A DNA stretch of 64,000 nt from Sphaerotilus microaerophilus. Lineage in GTDB: Bacteria > Pseudomonadota > Gammaproteobacteria > Burkholderiales > Burkholderiaceae_C. This document shows positions 17,042 through 25,163 of the stretch, piece by piece. A program made the translations under genes and the position numbers. How positions within the stretch are numbered: position 1 is the stretch's first letter; each line of letters opens with the position of its first letter. The notes under the pieces are model-generated. The model had not been told where the DNA came from. It searched no databases and was given only the letters and a program-made list of their open reading frames with translations. The stretch covers positions 3,658,001 to 3,722,000 of the forward strand of contig NZ_AP025730.1 in the NCBI RefSeq assembly GCF_023734135.1. The letters run 5' to 3'.

Positions 17042-20014
17042 ATGGACGACTCTGCGCTCCCCCCTTCAGCCGCCTCTGCCGGGCTGGCCAATCCCCCAGA
17101 CCAGGCGGCGATGCCGCTGCACCCCGCCCTGCGGCCCGCACGCCACGTCGATGCCGCCGGCCTGCGGCAGCTGGCGCAGGACTGGTGCCTGCTCGGCTGG
17201 CTCCCCGAACGCGAGCGCCTGCTCGGCTGGCGCATCGACGCCACGATGCCCACTCGGACGGACACGGCGCTGCCGCCAGCGCTGCGCATCCCGGGCCTGC
17301 GCCACGTCTTCTGGGATGACCCCGCCAGCGAGTCGGCCCTCGACCCGCTGCCAGCCGGACTGCCCGGCCAACTCCGTGCCGGACCCTGGCCCGGCAGCCA
17401 GGGCGCGTCAGACCCGGCAGGCGCCGACGCGCTCGCCGCACAGCAGCTGGCGCTGCTCGACCGCCTGGTCACCAACGACCCGATCGCCGCGCGGCTGGCC
17501 GGGGACCTGGGCATCCCCCTGTGGTGGGTCGGCAGCACCCCGCCTCCGGCGCAGGTTGTTCCCGAACGCCAGGTTGCGCCCGAGACCCGTCAGCCCCTTC
17601 AGGTCCTTGACTCCCCCACCCCGACCCCCAACACCCTGGCCGAGTGGGCAGCCCTCATCGGCCCCATGGCCGCCATGTACGCCGCCGCGCACCCGGCGGG
17701 CGACAGCCTGGGGCTGCTCGGTGACGAGCAGGCCGCAGTCCAGCAGTGCTTCGAGGCCTTCCAGCAGGGCGATCACCGCCAGGCGCAGTCGGTGGCCCGG
17801 CGCCTGCTCGTTCCGCACCCGCACCGCAGCGACCTCTGGCACCTGCTCGGCGTGCTGGCCCAGCAGTCGGGTGACCTGGACCTGGCCGCAGCCCATTTCG
17901 AACACGTCACCCACCGCACCCCCGGCTTCGCGCAGGGCTGGCAGAGCCTGGCGCTCGCCGAATCGGCCCGCGGCCGGCATGCCGAGGCGCTGCAGGCCGT
18001 CCAGCATGCGGTCGCGGCCTCGCCGGGCCATGCCGGGCTGCGCACCCTGCATGCCCGGTTGCTTCAGCAAACCGGCCACACCGAACTCGCCGCCACCGAA
18101 GCCGCCAACGCCCTCCTGCTCGCGCCCGACAACCCTGGCGCACTCAAGGAACAGGCCGACGCGCTCGCCCGCCTCGGCCGCAGCGACGAAGCCGCTGCGC
18201 TGTACAGGCGCGCCCTGCAACAGCACCCCGGTGCGCTGGACCTGCATTTCAATCTCGGCATCCTGCTCAGTCGCAGCGGCCACGCCGACGAGGCCCTGCC
18301 GCACTTCGACCAGGTGCTCGCCTCCACCGAACCCGACCACCCGCTGCACCTGCGCAGCACGGCCGAGCGCGCCCGGGCCCATGCCGCCTGCGGCGCGTGG
18401 ACGCCTGCCGTCTCCGACGCCCGGCGCGCTCATGCACTGGCGCCCGGCGACGTCAGCCACCTGCGCCAACTGGTCCGGCTCGAACGGCAGGTGCGGCACC
18501 CCGAGCGCGCCCTGGCGGCACTGGAGGCCTTCGCTGCGACGAGCACCCTGCCCGCCGACCTGCAGATCGACCACCATCTGCTGCGCCGCGAACTCGCCGA
18601 CTGGACCGGTCTCGAAGCCCTGGCGGCACTCGCCACGGCCCTTCACCGTCTCCTGGCCACACCCACCGCCGCCCTGCCGGCGCCGGCAGACCTGCAGTGG
18701 TTGAGCTTGCAGGACGACACCCGCCCAGCGGCCACGCTGCTGCTGCAACGCGCCTGGCAGCACACGGCGGCCGACGCCACGCCCCCGCCCGATGCCTCCA
18801 GCACCACCGAAAGGCCCCAAACCCGCACACGCCCGCGAGGCGCCTCTGCCCCGCATCGCCGCCTGCGCATCGCCTACGCGTTCGCCGAGCGCCCCGATCG
18901 CCGTGATGCCGACTGGGTGCAGGCCGTGCTCGCCGAACATGACGCGGCCCGGTTCGACGCCTGGGCCTGCTCGTGGGGTCGCGCCGACGGACTGGCCCTG
19001 CACACGCACGAGCAGGCCGACGAAGCCAGCCTGCGCCTGATCGATCTCACCGGCCACACCGACCTCGCTGCACAACGGCATCTGAGCGACCTCGGCATCG
19101 ACGTGCTGCTGGACCTCGAAGGCAGCGGCCTGCTCAACCGTGCCAGCGTCCTGGCACGCCGTGTCGCCACACTGCAACTGACCTGGCTTGGACGGCATGG
19201 CCAGCCCCTGCCAACCTGGATCGACGCCGCGCTCGCGCAGCGCGAGCCGCTCGACGACGGGGACCACGACCCGCGCCGCGTCGACCTGCCCCACGCCCAC
19301 CTCGTGCTCCACCACCAGGCGCGCGCGCGGCTGCTCGCGCCAGCCCAGTCCGTCACATCGCCACCCAGCCGCGCCCTGGCCGGATTGCCCGAGCGCGCCC
19401 CCGTGCTCGCCTGCTGGGCACCATGCAGCTGGATCCAGCCCGATATCTTCCAACTCTGGATGCGCCTGCTGCGCGCCTGCCCACCGGCGGTGCTCTGGCT
19501 GCGCGACCACCCCACTCCGGCCCGCCAGCACCTGCGCGCCACCGCCCAGGCAGCAGGCATCGCACCTGCTCGACTGGTGTTCGCAGAATCGCACGCCACC
19601 TCACCGGCCCAGGGCTGGCTCGGCCTCGCGGACCTGCACCTCGCCCCCGGCCCGCAGGCCGACCCGCATTCGCTTGGCGAGGCCCTTGCCGCCGGCCTGC
19701 CCGCCCTCGCCTTCCAAGCCCGGGAAGCCTGCGCCAGCGCGGCGCCCTGGCTGGAAGCCGCAGGACTCGACGCGACCACCTTGGTCTGCCACGACCTCGC
19801 CAGCTACGAAGACCGCGCGAGGCACCACCTGCGCCATCCACGCGAACTCATGGCGCTGCGTCGCCGCCTCGGCGAGGCCACCGTCCACGCACCGCTGTTC
19901 GACGTCCGCCGCCACGTTCGCCAGCTTGAAGCCGTCATGGAAGAACTGCACGAACGCCGCCGGATCGCTCCAAATGAGGTGAGGCCGCGACAAACCAACG
20001 CCGCCATGATCTGA
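17042..20014 (+). CDS. TPR protein with degenerate GT41 (O-GlcNAc transferase-like) domain
   Basis: 990 aa from ATG at 17042 (MDDSALPPSAASAG). Residues ~230-520 are TPR-like repeats (CFEAFQQGDHRQAQSVARRLL; AAHFEHVTHRTPGFAQGWQSLALAE). Residues ~610-970 align by eye with the GT41 fold: RLRIAYAFAERPDR, DVLLDLEG, PDIFQLWMRLLRACPPAVLWL, ARLVFAES, LHLAPGPQADPHSLGEALAAGLPAL. Two key positions look lost. The HPxxHL His region reads RPDRRDADW, and the FNxxYKI Lys region reads CWAPCSWIQPD. It is therefore likely a pseudoenzyme, a scaffold or an altered transferase. The N-terminal ~200 residues are of unknown fold. It is divergent from the giant repeat gene; a role with the intact GT41 is inference. Confidence 0.8.
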   Translation: MDDSALPPSAASAGLANPPDQAAMPLHPALRPARHVDAAGLRQLAQDWCLLGWLPERERLLGWRIDATMPTRTDTALPPALRIPGLRHVFWDDPASESALDPLPAGLPGQLRAGPWPGSQGASDPAGADALAAQQLALLDRLVTNDPIAARLAGDLGIPLWWVGSTPPPAQVVPERQVAPETRQPLQVLDSPTPTPNTLAEWAALIGPMAAMYAAAHPAGDSLGLLGDEQAAVQQCFEAFQQGDHRQAQSVARRLLVPHPHRSDLWHLLGVLAQQSGDLDLAAAHFEHVTHRTPGFAQGWQSLALAESARGRHAEALQAVQHAVAASPGHAGLRTLHARLLQQTGHTELAATEAANALLLAPDNPGALKEQADALARLGRSDEAAALYRRALQQHPGALDLHFNLGILLSRSGHADEALPHFDQVLASTEPDHPLHLRSTAERARAHAACGAWTPAVSDARRAHALAPGDVSHLRQLVRLERQVRHPERALAALEAFAATSTLPADLQIDHHLLRRELADWTGLEALAALATALHRLLATPTAALPAPADLQWLSLQDDTRPAATLLLQRAWQHTAADATPPPDASSTTERPQTRTRPRGASAPHRRLRIAYAFAERPDRRDADWVQAVLAEHDAARFDAWACSWGRADGLALHTHEQADEASLRLIDLTGHTDLAAQRHLSDLGIDVLLDLEGSGLLNRASVLARRVATLQLTWLGRHGQPLPTWIDAALAQREPLDDGDHDPRRVDLPHAHLVLHHQARARLLAPAQSVTSPPSRALAGLPERAPVLACWAPCSWIQPDIFQLWMRLLRACPPAVLWLRDHPTPARQHLRATAQAAGIAPARLVFAESHATSPAQGWLGLADLHLAPGPQADPHSLGEALAAGLPALAFQAREACASAAPWLEAAGLDATTLVCHDLASYEDRARHHLRHPRELMALRRRLGEATVHAPLFDVRRHVRQLEAVMEELHERRRIAPNEVRPRQTNAAMI

Positions 20015-20037
20015 CCACAACATCTTGCTGCTACAAT
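20010..20037 (+). promoter_or_regulatory. Probable tRNA-Thr promoter
   Basis: TACAAT at 20032-20037 is a good -10 element 11 bases before the mature tRNA. TCTGAC at 20010-20015 is an acceptable -35 with a 16-base spacer. It overlaps the last codons of the preceding gene. Confidence 0.5.
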
Positions 20038-20047
20038 ATTGAGCTTC

Positions 20048-20123
20048 GCCGGTGTAGCTCAGTTGGTAGAGCAGCTCATTCGTAATGAGAAGGTCGAGGG
20101 TTCGATTCCTTTCACCGGCACCA
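20048..20123 (+). tRNA. tRNA-Thr (anticodon CGT)
   Basis: 76 bases with encoded CCA. Acceptor arms GCCGGTG and CACCGGC pair fully, the D-arm GCTCAGTTGGTAGAGC is canonical, the anticodon loop reads TTCGTAA and the T-arm contains GGTTCGATTCC. Anticodon CGT reads ACG (Thr). The 3' half sits immediately before an integrase gene, so it is the likely attachment site of the island. Confidence 0.97.
20101..20123 (+). other. Putative attL core (3' end of tRNA-Thr)
   Basis: P4-type integrases typically recombine in the T-arm/3' end of tRNA genes, and the integrase lies ~200 bases downstream in the same direction. The tRNA is intact, as expected when the element carries a copy of the 3' end. I looked by eye for a second copy in the 58.7-62 kb region and did not find one. 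Confidence 0.5.
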
Positions 20124-20158
20124 CCTCAGGTTCCACTGAGGTTGCATGAAGTCCTGAA

Positions 20159-20192
20159 AAGCCCGCTGTCCCCCAGGAGAGCGGGCTTTTTT
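20159..20192 (+). terminator. Rho-independent terminator after tRNA-Thr
   Basis: GCCCGCT (20161-20167) pairs with AGCGGGC (20180-20186) and is followed by six T residues (20187-20192). It ends the tRNA transcript before the integrase gene. Confidence 0.85.
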
Positions 20193-20325
20193 CATGCCCA
20201 GACGTCCCGCGCCGTCGATTGACATCCGGGGCCTGCTGGGGGCACAAATGGGGGCATCTCGCCAAATCGGGCAGATGTCCCTCAAATGTGCCCCCAGGAT
20301 CCAGGGCACGAACAGGAGTACGGTC

Positions 20326-21582
20326 ATGCCGCTGACGGACGTCGCGCTTCGCACCCTCGTTGCCACCGGCAAGCACTTCGACGGTGGGGGCCTTTACCTG
20401 GAGATCACCGCCGCGGGTGGACGCTACTGGCGCATGAAGTACCGATTCCAGGGACGGGAGAGTCGCCTGGCCTTCGGAGTCCACCCAGAAGTCTCACTCA
20501 AGGCGGCACGCCAGAAGCGGGAGGATGCGCGCCGCTTGCTTGCCGAAGGCAAGAATCCTGGCGACGTTCGGAGACAGACGAAGAGAGACACACTGCATCG
20601 GCAGGAGGAGGCAGCTCGTGCAATTGCGGGATTGCCGCCGATGGACAGCTTCGAAGCGGTCGGACGGGAATGGCTCAGCGCCGTCCAGAAATACAAAGTC
20701 AGCCTTGGACATGTATCGCGCACCGAGTCACGACTGGCTCTGCACATCTTTCCTTGGATCGGCAAACGTCCCCTTTCCACCCTGACTGCCCCCGACTTGC
20801 TCGAGTGCCTTCGCCGCGTCGAGTCCAGCGGGAGGATCGAAACCGCACACAAGGTAAAGCAGGCCTGCGGGCAGATCTTCAGGTACGGCGTCGCCACCGG
20901 TCGTTGCCTGCACAACCCGGCAGCGGACCTGAGTGACGCCCTTCGCCCCATCGTCACCACCCATCGAGCAGCAATCGTGGATCCAACAAGGGTCGGCGAG
21001 CTGATGCGCGCGATCAATGGTTATCAGGGACACATGACCACCCGTGTAGCCTTGTTGCTGTGTGCCTACCTCTTCCAGCGCCCAGGCGAGATCCGTGGAG
21101 CTGAGTGGAATGAGATCGACCTCGATGCATCCACCTTCACCATCAAGTCGGCCCGGATGAAACGAAGTCTTCAAGGGAAGGCGACTGGCGCCCCTCATGT
21201 CGTGCCTCTCTCACAGCAAGCAGCGGCATTGCTGCGAGACCTTCATCCATTGACCGGGCAAGGGCGTTTGGTCTTTCCGGGGCTGCGCAGCCGAGACAGA
21301 CCCATCAGCGACATGACTTTGAACGCAGCCCTTCGTCGACTGGGATTCGGACCCGATGACATGACTGCGCACGGCTTCCGAGCCATGGCCCGTACTCTTC
21401 TGCACGAACGACTCAACGTGACGCCAGATGTCATTGAGGCCCAACTGGCTCACGCGGTTCCAGACGCGCTCGGGCGCGCATACAACCGCACCGAGTTTCT
21501 GGACCAACGGCGAAAGATGATGCAGGACTGGGCTGACTATCTCGACCGGCTGCGTCTGGGCCGAAAGTCACGGCAACAGTAG
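20326..21582 (+). CDS. P4-type tyrosine recombinase (island integrase)
   Basis: 418 aa from ATG at 20326 (MPLTDVALRTL), chosen because AGGAG lies about 8 bases upstream; an open extension to 20194 looks non-coding. The N-terminal ~90 residues match the DUF4102-type arm-binding domain (GGGLYLEITAAGGRYWRMKYRF; LAFGVHPEVSLKAAR). The central core-binding region precedes the catalytic domain. Catalytic residues visible are Arg in FQRPGEIRG, the H-x-x-R box in TAHGFRAMART, His in QLAHAVPDALG and the nucleophile Tyr in RAYNRTEF. It sits next to the tRNA-Thr 3' end in the same direction, the standard layout for tRNA-targeting islands. It is convergent with the partition operon, 41 bases apart. Confidence 0.95.
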   Translation: MPLTDVALRTLVATGKHFDGGGLYLEITAAGGRYWRMKYRFQGRESRLAFGVHPEVSLKAARQKREDARRLLAEGKNPGDVRRQTKRDTLHRQEEAARAIAGLPPMDSFEAVGREWLSAVQKYKVSLGHVSRTESRLALHIFPWIGKRPLSTLTAPDLLECLRRVESSGRIETAHKVKQACGQIFRYGVATGRCLHNPAADLSDALRPIVTTHRAAIVDPTRVGELMRAINGYQGHMTTRVALLLCAYLFQRPGEIRGAEWNEIDLDASTFTIKSARMKRSLQGKATGAPHVVPLSQQAAALLRDLHPLTGQGRLVFPGLRSRDRPISDMTLNAALRRLGFGPDDMTAHGFRAMARTLLHERLNVTPDVIEAQLAHAVPDALGRAYNRTEFLDQRRKMMQDWADYLDRLRLGRKSRQQ

Positions 21583-21623
21583 ACGACGCACCGGAATGCG
21601 GTGCCTTGCTCAAGCGCGCGAAG

Positions 21624-22178
21624 TTACCGACTCCAGTTCCAGCGGCTTTCAGGAGCCACTTCAGCGCATCTCTCCCGCCACTCACAAGCTTGGCACACAC
21701 CTGGAGTGGCCGCCCGGCAGGCCGGCATCACTCCCTCCAACACCTTCTCCCGCCGGCGCATCAAGTCGATCACCTCCCCTTGCGTGATCAACTCCACCCG
21801 ATGCCACCGGGTTCGGCGCCACCACCTCCCGCGATGGACGCACACCCAGCCCCACGGAGCGATCGATTCCCCCGTCACCGCTTCAGCCGCCAATCGCTGC
21901 GCCGACAGCTGGACGACATCCGAGCGATGCACCCGGTCATGCCGGCGATGCTTCACCTCCACCAGCACGATCTCGCCGGTCTCCAGGCGCCAGGCCGCAT
22001 CCACCCGAGCTACCAGCCGCACGGGCTCGTCCATGACGAACTCGCGTTCGGTCCAGATCCTCTGCGCACCCTTCAACTGCGCAGGCAGGCGTTGCGAACG
22101 CTGCCGCAGCCAGCGCCAGCCCAGCCAACCGATGACGGCTCCCACCAGCCCCGGGACGGTCTCATTCCAGGTGTCCAT
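21624..22178 (-). CDS. Cas4-like PD-(D/E)XK nuclease, C-terminal half with N-terminal hydrophobic segment
   Basis: 184 aa, ATG at 22178 overlapping the preceding stop as TGATG. Residues ~8-24 (VPGLVGAVIGWLGWRWL) form a hydrophobic, possibly membrane-anchored segment. The nuclease core shows RVDAAWRLETGEIVLVEVK (D60, E74, K76), followed by Q90/Q94. The C-terminus has four Cys (C154, C162, C165, C171) in CRAATPGVCQACEWRERC, like the Fe-S cluster Cys of Cas4/Dna2/AddB-type nucleases. Cas4 proteins normally have their first cluster Cys and a conserved His upstream of the D/ExK core. Those elements are absent here but appear in the preceding 91-aa protein. It is the last gene of a four-gene operon with an actin-like ATPase. 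Confidence 0.75.
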   Translation of the reverse strand: MDTWNETVPGLVGAVIGWLGWRWLRQRSQRLPAQLKGAQRIWTEREFVMDEPVRLVARVDAAWRLETGEIVLVEVKHRRHDRVHRSDVVQLSAQRLAAEAVTGESIAPWGWVCVHRGRWWRRTRWHRVELITQGEVIDLMRRREKVLEGVMPACRAATPGVCQACEWRERCAEVAPESRWNWSR

Positions 22179-22453
22179 CACCGCCCTCCTCCGACCCGTA
22201 GCAGGCCAAGCAGGCGCCGAACCCAATCGATCACGAGCCTGATCCATCGCCAGGCGATTGCGCCTCTGCGCCCCTCTTGCAGGCACCTGCGATGGACACG
22301 CTGCCCCCGCTGCATGGCTCTGCGTCTTTCATCGCTGTTCCGCTTGCCGAATCGGTGTTCGAGCAGCACGCGCCGCTCACACACCGCCATCTGCGCCAGC
22401 TCCGAAGCGCCGACCCGGCGGTGTGTCCTTCTGGGTTGAGGTTTGCGGTCCAT
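22178..22453 (-). CDS. Small protein resembling the N-terminal part of a Cas4-like nuclease
   Basis: 91 aa, ATG at 22453 overlapping the upstream stop (TGATG) and its own stop overlapping the next start (TGATG). The segment SELAQMAVCERRVLLEHRFG followed by RRAMQRGQRVHRRCL resembles the start of Cas4/PD-(D/E)XK helicase-nuclease subunits, with Cys25 and His54 at the expected spacing. The C-terminus AWRWIRLVIDWVRRLLGLL is amphipathic or hydrophobic. Alone it has no catalytic acidic residues. Together with the following 184-aa protein it would make up a full Cas4-like set of motifs (inference). Confidence 0.65.
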   Translation of the reverse strand: MDRKPQPRRTHRRVGASELAQMAVCERRVLLEHRFGKRNSDERRRAMQRGQRVHRRCLQEGRRGAIAWRWIRLVIDWVRRLLGLLRVGGGR

Positions 22454-22752
22454 CAGGCATCTCCTTCGCCGTCTTCCGGCAGATCAAAGGCCTGATTGGT
22501 CTGGCGGGCCGCCTGGACGTTGATGCGGTTCGTCGCCTCCGCCCTCGGCAGCTGGATCTGCGGTGCCAGGGCCAGACCCTGCTCCAGCCAGCGCTGCGCA
22601 ATCAGCCCCTCGTGGGCCAGGAACCTGAGGCGGTTCACCCGCTTGGGCCCTTTGTTGAATCTCACCAGGTCGTCGTACAGGCGCGGGTTGTCGTCGCGCT
22701 GCATCTCGAAGAGCAGTCGGATCGGCTCTGTTGCCGGTTGGGTCGTGTTCAT
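22453..22752 (-). CDS. Small partner of actin-like segregation ATPase (ParR/StbB-like position)
   Basis: 99 aa, ATG at 22752 overlapping the stop of the actin-like gene by four bases (ATGA). The sequence (RLLFEMQRDDNPRLYDDLVRFNKG, then RVNRLRFLAHEGLIAQRW) is charged and helical without a recognised domain; DLVRFNKGPKRVNRLRFLA could be a DNA- or filament-binding segment. In ParM-type loci the small gene after the ATPase is the centromere-binding adaptor, so that role is the leading hypothesis from position only. Confidence 0.7.
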   Translation of the reverse strand: MNTTQPATEPIRLLFEMQRDDNPRLYDDLVRFNKGPKRVNRLRFLAHEGLIAQRWLEQGLALAPQIQLPRAEATNRINVQAARQTNQAFDLPEDGEGDA

Positions 22753-23789
22753 GCGCCCTCCCCGCCGGTGGTCTTGGGTCGGGCCCAGCCACCGGGCAGG
22801 CTGGCCAGGTAGTTCTGGCCGGCGATCTGGTAGCCGCGCACGTTGGCGAACATCGGCTCCTTCACTTCCAGGATCTGGTGCGAGCTGAAGGCCTGCTTGA
22901 CCGCCTTGCGGAACAGGAAGGCGCCACCTCCCACCAGGATGACGTGCTGGATGTTGTAGGCCCCGCCGATGCGCCGCATCATGGCTGCCACTGCGTCGCG
23001 GGCGATGATGTCCACCATCGGGCGCAGGCGCGCGGGGTTGTAGCTGCGCTGGAAGACGGTCAGGCCCTTGCCGCTGCGCAGCGCCAGGTCGATGGCCTCG
23101 AAGTTGGTATAGGGCTGACCGATCTCCTGGCTGATGTCGTCGGCAATGAGCTGCAGGACGTTGGAGACGCCCCGGTCCACCGAGAAGCTCTGCTTGTGGG
23201 CCAGCTTCATGCCCCGCGCCACCAGCCAGTCGAAGGTGCGCGAGCCGGGGTCGATGACGAGGCTGAGCTCCTGCTCCATCGCCTCCACCCGCTCGTGCTG
23301 GGTGGCGTAGTCGATCAGCGCACCGTGCGGCTGGGCCATGGCGAGGGCCTTGTGCACCGTGACCGCCTTGCCGCCGCCCAGGTCGTGGTGGCCGGTCATG
23401 AGCTTTTCCAGCTGGGTCTTGCGGGCAGCGAACTGGGCCACCGGCAGGCCAACCACCAGCAGATCGATGGTCTCCAGGCGCATCATGCGCAGCGCCCCGC
23501 GGGCCAGGGCGAGGTACTGAGGCGTCTCGATGTAGTCGCCGTGGATCTCGGTGGCGCGGAAGGCGTCGGCGGCCAGCATGACGTCGGGGCCGACCTCGTA
23601 GAACAGGCCGCCGATGGGGATGGCGTAGGTCTTGCGCCCTTCGCTGCCCAGCGCCTTGCTGGGGTCGCGCGGGCTGGGGTAGGCGCGGGACGGGAAGCTC
23701 TGGCAGCGGAAGTCGCTGGGGCGGCTGCCGCCGGTGATGAACTTGGTGTTGCCGAATCCGACATCCACCGCTCTGACAATCGGTTCCAT
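22749..23789 (-). CDS. Actin-like ATPase, ParM/StbA family (PRTRC protein D-like)
   Basis: 346 aa from ATG at 23789 (MEPIVRAVDVGFGNTKF). The actin/Hsp70 phosphate-1 motif is VDVGFGNTKF, phosphate-2 is VIDPGSRTFDWLV, and the adenosine motif is HVILVGGGAFLFRKAV. It resembles plasmid segregation actins and PRTRC system protein D. Known role of the family: polymerising filaments that push apart plasmid or ICE copies. It is the first gene of a four-gene overlapping operon and follows ~1.2 kb without genes, which could hold a centromere. Presence in an integrated island suggests an element that once had, or still has, a replicating circular phase (inference). Confidence 0.88.
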   Translation of the reverse strand: MEPIVRAVDVGFGNTKFITGGSRPSDFRCQSFPSRAYPSPRDPSKALGSEGRKTYAIPIGGLFYEVGPDVMLAADAFRATEIHGDYIETPQYLALARGALRMMRLETIDLLVVGLPVAQFAARKTQLEKLMTGHHDLGGGKAVTVHKALAMAQPHGALIDYATQHERVEAMEQELSLVIDPGSRTFDWLVARGMKLAHKQSFSVDRGVSNVLQLIADDISQEIGQPYTNFEAIDLALRSGKGLTVFQRSYNPARLRPMVDIIARDAVAAMMRRIGGAYNIQHVILVGGGAFLFRKAVKQAFSSHQILEVKEPMFANVRGYQIAGQNYLASLPGGWARPKTTGGEGA

Positions 23790-25044
23790 GGAAGGGCTCC
23801 AGGTCGGGCAAGGGAATGAACAAGGGAAGGTGCAAAGGGCTGGGGCGGCAGCCAGCATCCAGAGGAGGCTGACGCCCGTCCACCCGGAAGCCGTCCTCGT
23901 GCAGGCACCTATCCCGATCGCGGTGCAGTGGGTCGCGGCGCAGTGAGACCAGGATCCGACTGCGGTCGAGAAAGACCGTGCTCTGCGCCGAGGAAGGCTT
24001 GCGGGTGTCAGACCAGGCTCTCACCCGAGCGGGAGCTGTCAACCCCGGGGGGTGCCGCCGAGGTGGCGCGGGAAGCCCGGAGGCCGGGCCTTCGAAAACC
24101 TCAAGCTCGGAACCAGAGGCCGGCGCCGGGCGTGTCAACCCCCTCTGTGCCGACGGGACGATTCGGGGGTTCGCAACATAAAGGCCACTAATCGCAACGT
24201 TCGTGCAGTGGATTCGCCACCTTCAAGGGCCGCCCATGCGCTTCGGTTGCCGAGACCGGGCATTGACGCTGCCCCGCCCGATCCGATCCACTGGAGCCTC
24301 CCATGGGCCAGCCTGGCCCGCTCCTTCCGGAGCCACAGGCGTCGCAGTCGTTACCTGCCTTGTGGAGCGGGCTTGTTCGAGCCCATCCCTGTCACAGAGT
24401 GATCCGCAGCGGCCCCGAGCCCCTGCGGCGGTCATCCCTGAGGTGGCCTGGTTGTCTTCTTGTGGAGTTCTTGCGTCCGCTGGTCCGGTGTGTGCACCGG
24501 GCGCTCTTGAAGCGCGGCGGCGCTGGCATTCATGGTGCGGGTCCTGGAGACCTGCGCGGAATGTGTCGTCTGGTCGAGCACGCGTCCTCAGGACGCCCCT
24601 TGCGGTTGCTGGCTCCTGTCGGGGTCACCCGCTTGGCTTCGCTCACCCCTCGCCTCGCCCTGGCTCTGCGGTCAGGGGCGGTCCCACAGCGAGCGACGAC
24701 CCGTGACGGCTCCACGTCACCCGGACCGATCCACCCGAGGCGTGTCAGGCTGGACCTGCACGCAGATGCCTGCGGCTGACCCTTGAGGCAGTCCGGCATC
24801 CCAATCCCACCGCTGCAGAAATGCATACGTGGGGCGGATCACGTTGTCATTTTTAAGACCGACCGCGCCGGGCCTCGCGCCCGGCAAACCTTGGGACGTC
24901 AGTCTGCTGTCGTGGTGGGTGGGCTGGCGGGTGGGTTCACCACATCGATCACCAACACTGGCGAAGACTTGCCGATCCTGCTGCACGGGCTGTCTCCAGT
25001 GCCTTCTCCCAGCCTGCGGCACGGAATGACCGCCATGCAGCGGG
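23790..25044. other. Gene-poor region upstream of the segregation operon
   Basis: About 1.25 kb with no convincing gene on either strand; the open frames are short and of atypical composition. It holds two copies of TGTCAACCCC (24037-24046 and 24133-24142) and a hairpin with arms GCCGGGC (24867-24873) and GCCCGGC (24879-24885). It also has a 25-base segment (24338-24362) shared with 59057-59081. It could contain the operon promoter and a centromere-like site. The right end is cut by the first IS91 copy. Confidence 0.5.
24338..24362. repeat. 25-base dispersed repeat, copy 1
   Basis: GGCGTCGCAGTCGT followed by T-ACCTGCCTTG. It matches 59057-59081 in 24 of 25 positions (T versus C at position 15). 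Both copies lie in gene-poor island DNA. Confidence 0.75.
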
Positions 25045-25163
25045 GGACTAAACCGCTCGCGCGGTAGGCGCTGCGGCGACGTTGGCAGCGGTTCGTTGCG
25101 CCCGTGACTCTGCGATGTTGGCGATCGAGGCAATCCGCCTCGGTCATCGACAGGAGCAGGATC

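Noticed and set aside
21606..22439. Plus-strand frame of 277 codons opposite the Cas4-like genes
   Set aside because: The minus-strand frames have linked TGATG overlaps and recognisable motifs; the plus frame is Pro/Arg/Ser-rich.
24203..24779. Plus-strand frames of ~160 codons in the gene-poor block
   Set aside because: Atypical composition, no ribosome-binding site and no domain; treated as non-coding.
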